From assembly GCA_050015675.1 (NCBI GenBank), contig JBEKAY010000016.1, positions 1-64,000 of the forward strand: DNA of 64,000 nt. The letters run 5' to 3'. The stretch comes from Fen-1298 sp050015675. Its GTDB lineage: Bacteria > Bacteroidota > Ignavibacteria > UBA10030. The translations under genes were made by a program, and so were the position numbers. Below, piece after piece: positions 33,073 through 42,300 of the stretch; the first letter of the stretch is position 1, and the number at the start of each line of letters is the position of its first letter. Under the pieces are notes generated by a model. The model was not told the DNA's origin. It saw nothing but the letters and a program-made list of their open reading frames with translations, and did not search any database.

Positions 33073-34965
33073 ATGATGAAGAAATATTCTCCGTTATTCT
33101 GGAATGAAAACATTATCAGTTTTCTATTGAGCGCAATTTCATTTTGTGTCTATCGTACCACGATGTGCCGCTCGGTTGGGTTCACAGACTCAGGCGAACT
33201 TGCTACCGTAGTGTGCACACTTGGGATTGCACATCCGACAGGGTATCCATTTTTTACATTGCTGGGACGCTGCTGGATAATGATTCCTTCTGCGATGGAA
33301 GAAATCATAAGATTGAATATGTTTACTGCATTACTTACAGCAATTGCTGTTGGTGTGTTTTTCAAAACGACGCTTGCTATTCGTAGGGCAGTGTTTGTGT
33401 TTCAACCAAGAAACCGAAAACGAAAAGAAATAAATGAGCGTCGTTTTTTTCTTGCATCAATTATTGCAAGTTTAATAATCGGATTCTCGACAACATTCTG
33501 GTCTCAATCAACCGCTGTTGAAGTTTATGCGCTTCATCTTGTCCTGGTTCTTCTTACGATATGGATGTTTGTCAGCGGTTTGGAAGAACAACGCACGGAA
33601 CCGCGTACCATCTCGCGCAGGTTGATTCTCTTCGCATTTATTTTAGGATTGAGTTTCTCGAATCATATGACGACGATCTTGTTAGCGCCGGGATTTTTGT
33701 GGTTGTACTTTCGCATTTTTGGATTCAGCAGAGAAACATTCCAACGAATTTTCGAGATTGCACCTTTTTTCCTTCTTGGCCTTTCAGTCTATTTGTATTT
33801 ACCCATTCGTTCATCAAGCCTTCCAGTTCTTGATTGGGGACATCCTACCACGGTCGAGAGATTCTTTTGGCATGTAAGCGGCAAGCAATTTCGTGTATGG
33901 ATGTTTTCCGGTTGGAGTGTAGTGCAGAAACAATTGAATTACTATGTAAGCGACTTCACATCAGAATTTTATTTTATTGTTATCGTATGTATCATCGTAG
34001 GTTTGCTTGCGCTGTTCAAACAATCGCGCCGGCTCTTTACATTTCTTGCATTATTATTTGGCGCGACAATTATGTATGCAGTCAACTATGACATCTTTGA
34101 TATTGATTCATATTTCTTGCTTACTTACATCGTCATTGGCTTCATCATTGCATACGGAATTGATTTTATAATTGAACGGATAGAAAACAGCCGGTCTGTG
34201 GTAAAAATAATTATTACGATAATGTTCTGTGCTCTTCCCATTATACAAATTGTTTATAACTGGGAAAGAGTTGATGAGACAAAAAATAAAATTCCACAGC
34301 AATTTGTAGAGAAAACATTTTCTGATCTTGAGCCCAATACAATTGTATTGGCTACACAGTGGGATTATTTTATTTCACCGTCGCTGTATTATCAATTCGT
34401 CCGGCATGAACGATGTGATGTAACCATCGTTGATAAAAGCTTGCTTCAGAATCGTTCTTGGTATTTCCTCCAGCTTGAACACAATGCTCCGTGGTTGATG
34501 GCGCGAATTCATCCAGGTGCAACCCTTTTTTTAAAAGAGTTGAATAAGTTTGAACATGATTTACCGTTTAATTTTAATGTCATTCAATCGCAATGGCAAA
34601 ACCTATTATCAGAAATTGTCGAACAATCGCTACCTGAACACGCGGTATATATTGATGCTCGAATAGATCAAGAGTTTTCCTCGGAATATAGACGCACACC
34701 TGCAGGTCTTTTTTTACGTCTCACCAAAAAGGAAGACACAATTCGCTCTCGATCTGCCTTTGTTCCTTTTGCTGCATGGAAAACCGACCAGCCAGTTGCG
34801 AAGGATTTTATGCGATACTATTGTACGATGCTTCTGCGAAATGCTTATTGGTTGGCGAAACAAGGGGAAATGGATAGTGCGAAAAAAATTATAACCGAAG
34901 TTTTACGCCTCGATCCGGACAATTTTGATGCAAATTGGTTTGTTAAGCAAAATGGAAAGAAATAA
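33073..34965 (+). CDS. DUF2723 multi-pass membrane protein, glycosyltransferase-like
   Basis: This 630-residue protein begins with the DUF2723 signature: TGDS-like SVGFTDSGELATVVCTLGIAHPTGYPFFTLLG. It has about eleven membrane helices through residue 390, including SFSNHMTTILLAPGF and YLYLPIRSS. This resembles PMT-type O-glycosyltransferases of Bacteroidota that act from a lipid-linked sugar donor at the periplasmic face. The C-terminal 230 residues are soluble and end in a single TPR-like helix pair (GEMDSAKKIITEVLRLDPDN). It precedes the tRNA cluster and has no obvious operon partner. Confidence 0.8.
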   Translation: MMKKYSPLFWNENIISFLLSAISFCVYRTTMCRSVGFTDSGELATVVCTLGIAHPTGYPFFTLLGRCWIMIPSAMEEIIRLNMFTALLTAIAVGVFFKTTLAIRRAVFVFQPRNRKRKEINERRFFLASIIASLIIGFSTTFWSQSTAVEVYALHLVLVLLTIWMFVSGLEEQRTEPRTISRRLILFAFILGLSFSNHMTTILLAPGFLWLYFRIFGFSRETFQRIFEIAPFFLLGLSVYLYLPIRSSSLPVLDWGHPTTVERFFWHVSGKQFRVWMFSGWSVVQKQLNYYVSDFTSEFYFIVIVCIIVGLLALFKQSRRLFTFLALLFGATIMYAVNYDIFDIDSYFLLTYIVIGFIIAYGIDFIIERIENSRSVVKIIITIMFCALPIIQIVYNWERVDETKNKIPQQFVEKTFSDLEPNTIVLATQWDYFISPSLYYQFVRHERCDVTIVDKSLLQNRSWYFLQLEHNAPWLMARIHPGATLFLKELNKFEHDLPFNFNVIQSQWQNLLSEIVEQSLPEHAVYIDARIDQEFSSEYRRTPAGLFLRLTKKEDTIRSRSAFVPFAAWKTDQPVAKDFMRYYCTMLLRNAYWLAKQGEMDSAKKIITEVLRLDPDNFDANWFVKQNGKK

Positions 34966-34981
34966 ATTTTGAGTAGTACCG

Positions 34982-35009
34982 TTGACTATCTGCAAAATTT
35001 TTCTATATT
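34982..35009 (+). promoter_or_regulatory. Candidate promoter for the tRNA cluster
   Basis: TTGACT at 34982-34987 and TATATT at 35004-35009 have a 16-base spacer. They lie about 120 bases upstream of the first tRNA and just after the stop of the DUF2723 gene. The same two hexamers with a 17-base spacer occur before rpsL, which strengthens both calls. Confirmation would need transcript-start data. Confidence 0.5.
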
Positions 35010-35127
35010 TATAGTTTGGCAATTAAGCGCACCGGGCGAATCACCAGTATTACCGATGTTTAGTATATACTGCGGTTGATGTTCTGAAAAATCGCTGGAG
35101 GATATGTTATGCTTCCGGCGTTAGTAT

Positions 35128-35200
35128 GCTGGCGTAGCTCAGCTGGTAGAGCAGCTGATTTGTAATCAGCAGGTCATCGGTTCGAGTCCGATAGCCAGCT
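35128..35200 (+). tRNA. tRNA-Thr(TGT)
   Basis: This 73-base cloverleaf has D-arm AGCTCAGCTGG, anticodon stem GCTGA/TCAGC with loop TTTGTAA (anticodon TGT), and T-arm ATCGG-TTCGAGT-CCGAT. The acceptor pairs GCTGGC with GCCAGC, and the seventh pair is G-A, a mismatch. The 3' CCA is not encoded. Confidence 0.93.
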
Positions 35201-35270
35201 CGTTTAAAACTGGTGAAGAATATTTTTCGCTTTGAGAAGCAGAGCCGTTGTTATATTGAGCAGAGTTGTT

Positions 35271-35353
35271 GGGCAGGTAGCGAAGCGGTCAAACGCATCA
35301 GACTGTAAATCTGACGGCTCATGCCTTCGAAGGTTCGAATCCTCCCCTGCCCA
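35271..35353 (+). tRNA. tRNA-Tyr(GTA)
   Basis: This 83-base class II tRNA has acceptor GGGCAGG/CCTGCCC, anticodon stem TCAGA/TCTGA with loop CTGTAAA (anticodon GTA), and a long variable arm typical of tRNA-Tyr. CCA is not encoded. Confidence 0.93.
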
Positions 35354-35426
35354 CTCTTTACGGGATGGAATAATTTAGTTCACTTGATGTGAACAAGTTC
35401 TTTTTATAAGACGGAATGGAATGCAT

Positions 35427-35499
35427 GCGGGAGTAACTCAGTTGGTAGAGTCACAGCCTTCCAAGCTGTTGGTCGCGGGTTCGAGTCCCGTCTCCCGCT
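35427..35499 (+). tRNA. tRNA-Gly(TCC)
   Basis: This 73-base tRNA has acceptor GCGGGAG/CTCCCGC, anticodon stem ACAGC/GCTGT with loop CTTCCAA (anticodon TCC), and a T-arm with GGTTCGAGTCC. CCA is not encoded. Confidence 0.93.
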
Positions 35500-35562
35500 C
35501 AAAACGTTTTACGTTTTGAGCGATGCCCTTAGAAAAGCGACCTGCTCAAAGAAATTCTGAGC

Positions 35563-35635
<73 letters not shown>

Positions 35636-35717
35636 CGAGTAGTTACGAGTTGGTCATCCCGCGAAGCGGGATCGCGAGCTCGAATGAGTTAGATTAGAAG
35701 AATATGAAGGAACCACT

Positions 35718-35867
35718 ATGCGAGACATCATTACGTTAGAGTGTACAGATTGTAAGCGGCGCAATTATTCTACAACAAAGAATAAGAAGAAGCAAACCGG
35801 AAGAGTTGAATACAAGAAGTATTGCCCTTGGTGCAAAAAGCGAACACCGCATAAAGAAACCAAGTAA
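35718..35867 (+). CDS. rpmG: 50S ribosomal protein L33
   Basis: This 49-residue protein was found by direct reading between tRNA-Thr and tRNA-Trp. It begins MRDIITLECTDCKRRNYSTT and has two CxxC pairs (Cys9/Cys12 and Cys36/Cys39), the zinc-ribbon form of L33. GAAGGA precedes the ATG. L33 binds near the E site of the large subunit. The order rpmG, tRNA-Trp, secE, nusG is common in bacteria and supports the call. Confidence 0.93.
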   Translation: MRDIITLECTDCKRRNYSTTKNKKKQTGRVEYKKYCPWCKKRTPHKETK

Positions 35868-35969
35868 CATTTTTTAGTTCTGATTCATACTCATGGTTTG
35901 TTACGCACGAGAGTAATTTATTCAGTTGGGCAGCGGTATCACCGCCTGCAAATAGAGCAAAAAGATGAT

Positions 35970-36042
<73 letters not shown>

Positions 36043-36076
36043 CATAGTCACTCAAAACAAGAAAGAAGATTGAGCG

Positions 36077-36259
36077 ATGAAAGAAAAAATCATAAACTTT
36101 TTCACTGATGTCGCGAAAGAGATGGACAAGGTGACATGGCCTTCGCGTGAAGAACTCATGGAATCAACTAAAATCGTCATCCTTGTCACGGTGATCATTG
36201 CGGTTTTTACGTATGTCGTGGATCTTGCGGTGCAGGAAATTCTCAGAGCAATTCTTTAA
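36077..36259 (+). CDS. secE: Preprotein translocase subunit SecE
   Basis: This 60-residue protein has the usual length for single-helix bacterial SecE. A short amphipathic N-terminus with EMDKVTWPSREEL, the conserved SecE motif, precedes one membrane helix (VILVTVIIAVFTYVVDLAV). It clamps SecY in the inner-membrane Sec channel. It is followed at 16 bases by nusG, the normal neighbour. Confidence 0.95.
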   Translation: MKEKIINFFTDVAKEMDKVTWPSREELMESTKIVILVTVIIAVFTYVVDLAVQEILRAIL

Positions 36260-36275
36260 TTTCGGGGGATGAACG

Positions 36276-36809
36276 TTGGATAAACGCTGGTATGTATTAC
36301 GAACGTATTCTGGGCACGAAGCGAAGGTGAAGACATACCTAGAAACCGAGATTGCGCGCATTGGATTGCAGGAAAAGATTTCAAACGTGCTGATTCCGTC
36401 AGAAAAAGTTTTCGAGATTAAAGATGGAAAAAAGAAATCAAGATTGAAGAATTTTTTCCCTGGATACATTTTGGTAGAAGCTGTTCTTGATAAGGAATCA
36501 ACACATCTTATTCTTGAAGCACCATCAGTGATGGGATTCGTACCGGATAAGAAAAATCCGGCGCCATTGCAGCCGGAGGAAGTACGCCGCCTCATCGGGA
36601 AGATGGAACAAAAGGAAGAGACGCAACTTCTCGATGTCCCATTCCATGTTGGTGAACCAGTGAAGGTGACAGAAGGGCCATTTAACAATTTCAATGGATT
36701 TGTTCAAGAAGTGAATTCCGAAAAACTCAAAGTAAAAGTGATGGTGAGTATCTTCGGGCGCAAGACACCGATTGAGCTTGATTTTTCGCAGGTAGAAATA
36801 GAAAAATAA
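36276..36809 (+). CDS. nusG: Transcription termination/antitermination factor NusG
   Basis: This 177-residue protein starts at TTG 36276, with CGGGGGA seven bases upstream. The NGN domain begins DKRWYVLRTYSGHEAKVK and contains FPGYILVEAV. The C-terminal KOW domain has VGEPVKVTEGPFNNFNGFV. NusG binds RNA polymerase, suppresses pausing and links it to Rho or the ribosome. No extra domain is inserted. It lies before the L11 gene as usual. Confidence 0.95.
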   Translation: MDKRWYVLRTYSGHEAKVKTYLETEIARIGLQEKISNVLIPSEKVFEIKDGKKKSRLKNFFPGYILVEAVLDKESTHLILEAPSVMGFVPDKKNPAPLQPEEVRRLIGKMEQKEETQLLDVPFHVGEPVKVTEGPFNNFNGFVQEVNSEKLKVKVMVSIFGRKTPIELDFSQVEIEK

Positions 36810-36847
36810 ATAGATTGTTTTAGAATTAACAATGTAAGGTACTGAGC

Positions 36848-37273
36848 ATGGCAAAAAAAATAACAGGATTCATTAAACTCCAAATCCCCGCAGGTCAGGC
36901 AAATCCTGCACCACCGGTTGGTCCCGCTCTCGGTCAAAAGGGCGTGAATATTATGGAGTTCTGCAAGCAATTCAATGCGAGGACGAAGGATCAACAGGGA
37001 CTTATCATACCGGTGGTCATCACGGTCTTCAGTGATAAATCGTTCACATTTATTACGAAGACGCCTCCTGCGGCAACATTGTTGCTGCGAGCCACGAAAT
37101 TAGAAAAAGGTTCCGGTGAGCCGAACCGCACAAAAATCGGCAAAGTAACAAAGAAACAAGTTCGCGAAATTGCAGAATTAAAAATGCCCGACTTGAATGC
37201 GGCAAACGTCGATTCAGCAATGAGCATGGTAGCCGGCACGGCCCGCAGTATGGGCATTACAGTCGAAGACTAA
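36848..37273 (+). CDS. rplK: 50S ribosomal protein L11
   Basis: This 141-residue protein has the usual length. The proline-rich N-terminus (PAGQANPAPPVGPALGQKG) and C-terminal rRNA-binding domain (TKKQVREIAELKMPDLNA) are intact. It binds the GTPase-associated centre of 23S rRNA and is needed for factor-dependent GTPase activity. It is 26 bases upstream of rplA. Confidence 0.96.
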   Translation: MAKKITGFIKLQIPAGQANPAPPVGPALGQKGVNIMEFCKQFNARTKDQQGLIIPVVITVFSDKSFTFITKTPPAATLLLRATKLEKGSGEPNRTKIGKVTKKQVREIAELKMPDLNAANVDSAMSMVAGTARSMGITVED

Positions 37274-37298
37274 GACTGTTGGATATGGAGTTCAGACA

Positions 37299-37994
37299 AT
37301 GAAACAACATAGCAAACGATTCAAAGTTGTTGCGAAAAAAGTTCAACCTAAAAACTATTCTATTGCTGAAGCGGTAGGGATAGTTAAAGAGACTGCTTCT
37401 GCAAAATTTTCTGAGGCAGTTGACATTGCCATTCGACTTGGACTTGATCCAAAGAAGGCAGACCAAGCGCTTCGCGGCACTGTTGCACTGCCGCATGGCA
37501 TTGGGAAAGAAGTCCGCGTACTCGTGATCGCAAAATCGCCGAAGGATGAAGAAGCCAGGGCAGCAGGCGCCGACCACGTCGGATACAAAGACTATTTAGA
37601 AAAAATTCAGCAGGGTTGGGCGGATGTTGATGTGATAATCGCATCTCCAGATGTCATGGGTGATCTTGGAAAGCTTGGAAAAATTCTCGGTCCCCGCGGC
37701 TTAATGCCAAATCCAAAAAGTGGTACTGTGACAGCTGACGTCGCAAAAGCGGTGAAGGAAGTAAAAGCTGGCAAGATTGAATTCCGAGTCGAAAAGGCAG
37801 GAATTGTTCACGCCACTATTGGTAAAGCAAATTTTGAAAAAGAAAAATTAATTGAGAACATAAATTTGTTCCTTAGCACCATTATGCGCTTGAAACCTGC
37901 AACAGCAAAAGGTCAGTACGTAAAAAGCATCGCTATCTCCACAACAATGGGGCCTGGCGTGCATATCGATCGTGCTGAAGCTGGAGCGCATTGA
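37299..37994 (+). CDS. rplA: 50S ribosomal protein L1
   Basis: This 231-residue protein contains the L1 signature GKLGKILGPRGLMPNPKSG and KIEFRVEKAGIVHATIGK. L1 forms the mobile stalk at the E site. In many bacteria it also represses its own operon by binding the rplK leader; a comparable mRNA site was not examined here. Length and order are standard. Confidence 0.96.
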   Translation: MKQHSKRFKVVAKKVQPKNYSIAEAVGIVKETASAKFSEAVDIAIRLGLDPKKADQALRGTVALPHGIGKEVRVLVIAKSPKDEEARAAGADHVGYKDYLEKIQQGWADVDVIIASPDVMGDLGKLGKILGPRGLMPNPKSGTVTADVAKAVKEVKAGKIEFRVEKAGIVHATIGKANFEKEKLIENINLFLSTIMRLKPATAKGQYVKSIAISTTMGPGVHIDRAEAGAH

Positions 37995-37999
37995 TAATA

Positions 38000-38093
38000 G
38001 AAATTACGCACTCATGTTCGCTTAGAGCGTTGGATGCCTCTGTATTACGGAGGGCTTCTCATTCAACAATAGGAACTAACGTAAAGGAAAACC
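38000..38093 (+). promoter_or_regulatory. Possible L10-type leader before rplJ
   Basis: The 99-base gap between rplA and rplJ carries small hairpins, including CCTC at 38037-38040 pairing with GAGG at 38050-38053. It occupies the place of the autoregulatory L10 leader of other bacteria. The conserved leader structure could not be confirmed by eye. Confidence 0.3.
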
Positions 38094-38612
38094 ATGAAAC
38101 GCAGTGAAAAAGAGGCGATCATAGCCGAAGTTGTTGAGAAAGCTGCGCGTGCTGTAGCAATGTATTTTGCGGATTTCTCCAAACTGACGGTTGCAGAAGA
38201 AACAGAATTGCGCCGCGAGTTCCGGAAGTCCAGTGTTGAGTACACTGTTGTGAAAAATACTCTTGCACGCAAAGCACTTGAGCAGTTAAGCGGTTATGAT
38301 CGGGTGTTTGATAAACTCGTTGGCCCTACCGGTATCGCGTATTCATATAACGATCCGTCGGCCCCAGCGAAAATTATCAGAAAATTTTCCGAGAAAACAG
38401 GAAAGTTAAAACTCAAAATCGCCGTTGTCGAAAAGCAAGTCTATGATGCCACAAAGCTGGAACAGCTTGCAAATATGCCAACGCGCAAGGAAATAATTGC
38501 CGCCATTCTCGGGAGCTTAAATGCCCCTGCTTCAGGTATCGTCGGTGCGGTGAACGCGGTTGCGCGTGACCTCGTCTATATAATAGATGCCATTGAGAAG
38601 AAGGCGGCTTAA
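38094..38612 (+). CDS. rplJ: 50S ribosomal protein L10
   Basis: This 172-residue protein starts at ATG 38094, after TAAAGGAAAACC. The N-terminal rRNA-binding part (AVAMYFADFSKLTVAEETELR, YTVVKNTLARKAL) matches L10. The C-terminal helix that carries L7/L12 dimers (SGIVGAVNAVARDLVYIIDAI) is present. It forms the base of the L12 stalk and is 37 bases before rplL. Confidence 0.95.
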   Translation: MKRSEKEAIIAEVVEKAARAVAMYFADFSKLTVAEETELRREFRKSSVEYTVVKNTLARKALEQLSGYDRVFDKLVGPTGIAYSYNDPSAPAKIIRKFSEKTGKLKLKIAVVEKQVYDATKLEQLANMPTRKEIIAAILGSLNAPASGIVGAVNAVARDLVYIIDAIEKKAA

Positions 38613-38649
38613 TTAGAATTTGAAAACTATACTTTAAAGGAGAATTACA

Positions 38650-39027
38650 ATGTCCGTCGTTGCTGAAATCGTTGAGAAAATTGAAAAACTTACGCTCCTC
38701 GAAGCTGTTGAATTGAAGAAAGCGCTCGAAGAGAAATTTGGTGTTACCGCCGCCGCTCCTGTCATGATGGGCGCCGTATCAGCCGCAGCTGCGCCAGTAG
38801 CAGCAGTAGAAGAGAAAACAGAGTTCAATGTCGAATTGAAGAGCGCTGGTGCACAGAAGATTAACGTTATTAAGGTTGTGCGCGCAGCAACGGGCCTCGG
38901 TTTAAAAGAAGCCAAAGATCTTGTCGATGGCGCACCGAGGACAGTGAAAGAAAGTCTTTCAAAAGACGATGCTGAAAAACTGAAAAAAGAACTCGAAGAA
39001 GCAGGCGCTACTGTCGAGCTCAAGTAA
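38650..39027 (+). CDS. rplL: 50S ribosomal protein L7/L12
   Basis: This 125-residue protein has an N-terminal dimerisation domain (IVEKIEKLTLLEAVELKKALE), an alanine/valine-rich hinge at about 38-55, and a C-terminal domain with KINVIKVVRAATGLGLKEAK that contacts translation factors. AAAGGAG precedes the ATG. It is present in several copies per ribosome. It ends the L10 unit, and paired hairpins follow before rpoB. Confidence 0.97.
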   Translation: MSVVAEIVEKIEKLTLLEAVELKKALEEKFGVTAAAPVMMGAVSAAAAPVAAVEEKTEFNVELKSAGAQKINVIKVVRAATGLGLKEAKDLVDGAPRTVKESLSKDDAEKLKKELEEAGATVELK

Positions 39028-39046
39028 ATGAAGTAGCACATCCTTT

Positions 39047-39084
39047 CTGCTTGCCATCTCATAATTTTGAAGGTTGGCAAGCAG
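39047..39084 (+). promoter_or_regulatory. Hairpin in the rplL-rpoB gap
   Basis: CTGCTTGCCA at 39047-39056 and TGGCAAGCAG at 39075-39084 are perfect ten-base complements with an 18-base loop. No U-tract follows, so it is more likely an attenuator or RNA processing site than a simple terminator. It sits 20 bases after the rplL stop. Confidence 0.6.
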
Positions 39085-39141
39085 ATGTACGAACTATACA
39101 AATGAAAAATTTGTTAAGAACGTGAAGGATGCATAGGTCGC

Positions 39142-39189
39142 TAAGCCGATGGTTCTCCTGAGAAATCGGGTTAAAGAACTCTCGGCTTA
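39142..39189 (+). promoter_or_regulatory. Second hairpin in the rplL-rpoB gap
   Basis: TAAGCCGA at 39142-39149 pairs with TCGGCTTA at 39182-39189. Inside it, GTTCT and AGAAC can form a further five pairs after a 2x2 internal loop. With the preceding hairpin it gives the 280-base gap two strong folds before rpoB. This is a plausible place for partial termination or RNase cutting that sets the ribosomal-protein to RNA-polymerase ratio. The role is inferred. Confidence 0.55.
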
Positions 39190-39307
39190 TGCTGTATATA
39201 GATTGGCATTCGGCGATCGCATGATAAATGTTTATTTTTAGTGAAATTTATTATTCAATCGGAATGGTTGAATTCAAAAATCTTCATATCATCAAGGAGA
39301 GGTTACG

Positions 39308-42300
39308 TTGAAAAACCAATCCAACGGTTCCAAAGAACGTGTATCGTTTGCACGCATCCCGTCAGTCATTGAAACACCGGACTTACTGAACGTCCAGCTT
39401 GATTCGTTCAATAATTTTCTCCAAGCCGATACGCCTCCGCATCGCAGGAAGAAGCTTGGCTTGCAGCAGGTGTTTGAAATGAATTTTCCCATCACTGATG
39501 CACGTGAGAATTTTCTCCTCGAGTTCTCGGAATACTATGTCGAGAAGCCTAAGTATTCCGTCGTCGAATGTCAGGAACGCGGTTTAACATTCGCCGTTCC
39601 GTTGAAAGCAAAACTGCGATTGTCCACTAAGAAAGAAGGCGGAAAAGAATTTGTCGATACAATTGAACAGGAAGTTTATTTGGGCAATCTTCCCGCGATG
39701 ACACATCGCGGCACATTCATTATTAACGGTGCCGAGCGCGTGGTTGTGAGTCAGTTACACCGTTCGCCGGGCGTGTTCTTTGGCGAATCGGTACACCCAA
39801 ATGGTACGATGATGTATTCGGCACGTATAATTCCATTTCGCGGATCATGGGTTGAATTTGCTACCGACATCAATAATGTAATGTATGCGTACATCGATAG
39901 GAAGAAGAAATTTCCGGTCACAACCTTGCTTCGTGCGTTGGGATATTCTTCAGACGATGATATTCTTGATTTGTTCGGACTTGTAGAAGAGATCGAAATA
40001 GCAAAAGCTGATTTGAAAGATTTTATAGATCGAAAAGTATGCAGCGATGTATTTGATAAAAAAACGGGTGAAGTTTTTATCAATAAAGATACGAAACTCA
40101 CTGAAGAGCATATCAAGCAGATTAAAAAAACAAACTTGAAAAAGCTTCGCTTGCTCAAGACCGATGATGCGGCATCGAGTTCTGTTATTGCAAACACGAT
40201 ACTCAAAGATGCTGCACGTTCCTCGGAGGATGCGTTAGAAGCAATTTACACACAATTGCGTTCGGGTGAAGCTCCCGACCTTGACACTGCAAAAAATCTG
40301 ATCGACCGATTGTTCTTCAATCCGAAACGGTACGATCTTGGTGATGTCGGTCGGCACAGGATGAATATTAAACTCAACTTGAGTATTCCCGAAGATGTTA
40401 CAACGCTGACAAAAGATGACATCATTGCCATTGTAAAATATCTCATTGATCTTCAGCAAGGCAAGCGAGCGGTGGACGATATCGATCACTTGGGAAATCG
40501 TCGCGTTCGAACGGTTGGCGAACAGCTCGCTCAGCAATTTAACATCGGATTGTCTCGCATGACGCGTACTATTCGTGAACGAATGAACTTACGCGATGCA
40601 GAAACAATTACACCGCAAGATTTGGTCAATGCCCGAACGATTACAAGTGTTATCAATGCATTCTTCGGGACGAACCAGCTTTCGCAGTTTCTTGATCAAA
40701 CGAATCCTCTGGCAGAAATGACGCACAAGCGCCGTGTCTCGGCACTCGGACCAGGCGGTCTTACTCGCGAGCGCGCCGGTTTCGAAGTCCGAGACGTGCA
40801 CTATACGCACTATGGCCGGCTTTGTCCAATTGAAACGCCGGAAGGTCCGAACATCGGTTTGATTTCATCACTTTGCATACACGCGCGCATTAATGATTTC
40901 GGATTCATCGAAACTCCGTACCGCAAGGTTAAGAACGGCAAAGTGATAGAAGAGATTGAATTCTTGACCGCAGAACGTGAAGATGCGGTGACGATAGCGC
41001 AAGCGAATGCAATTCTGGACGATCGCGGACGTTTCACTGAAGAAAAAGTGAAAGCAAGATACCAGAGCGATTATCCGGTAAGTGAACCTGAGAAGATTCA
41101 GTATATGGATGTCGCACCTAATCAAATCGTGAGTGCAGCTGCCGCGCTGATTCCATTCCTTGAGCACGACGACGCAAATCGTGCATTGATGGGATCGAAC
41201 ATGCAGCGCCAGGCAGTTCCATTATTACAGCCAGAAGCGCCTGTGGTAGGAACGGGACTGGAAGAAACCATTGCTCGGGATTCGCGGACTATTATAGTTG
41301 CAGAACGCAATGGCGTAGTTGAATCCGTGGATGGTGACAGCATTATCGTGTTATACGATATCGACGAGAATAGCAACGAGGCAATTATCAGCTTTGATGA
41401 TAAGCGCCGCGTTGAATATAAATTGACAAAATTCCTCCGAACCAATCAAGACACGTGCATCAACCAGAAACCGGTCGTGAAGGAAGGTCAACGCTTTAAG
41501 AGAAATGATGTGTTAGTCGATGGCTGTGCCACTGACGGCGGAGAATTAGCGCTTGGCAGAAATATTTTGGTAGCGTTTATGCCATGGCGCGGGTACAACT
41601 TCGAAGATGCAATCATCGTCAGCGAACGCATTGTGTCCGAAGACGTCTTCACTTCTGTGCATATTGAAGAATTTGAGCTTCAAGTACGGGATACAAAGCG
41701 CGGCGAAGAAGAACTCACGCGCGAAATTCCGAACGTCAGCGAAGAAGCAACAAAAGATCTCGACGAGAATGGTGTGATCCGAATCGGTGCAGAGGTGAAC
41801 GAAGGCGATATTCTCATCGGTAAGATTACACCGAAAGGTGAAACCGATCCGACGCCGGAAGAGAAACTCTTGAAGGCGATTTTCGGAGAGAAGGCTGGCG
41901 ATGTGAAAGATGCCTCGCTTAAAGCTCCTCCGGGTATGAAAGGTATTGTTATTTCGACAAAGCTCTTCAGCCGGAAGAAGAAAGATACGGAGAGTAAGAA
42001 AGAAGACAAGAAAAAGTTAGAGTCACTTGAACGATTGCGCCGTAAGGAAGTGAAAGATTTGGAAGAGAAGCTTGGGTATAAATTAGACCAAGTACTCGAA
42101 GGTGAAAAATCGATCGGCATTCGAAATACTGATGGAGAAATTGCTATTCGTGCTGGTGTTGTTTTCAAAGATGATACATTCCAAAAGATGGAAAATCTTG
42201 ACAAACTCGATTTTAATCAAGAGTGGGTGGACGATAAACGTAAACACAATTTAGTCGTCCGTATTTTTGAAAACTTCAATCAGAAAACGAGTGAGATCGG

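Noticed and set aside
38634..39101. Long antisense frame opposite rplL
   Set aside because: Serine/alanine-rich shadow of a highly biased ribosomal gene.
41680..42204. 174-residue antisense frame opposite rpoB
   Set aside because: Serine-rich mirror of lysine/glutamate-rich coding sequence with no family match.
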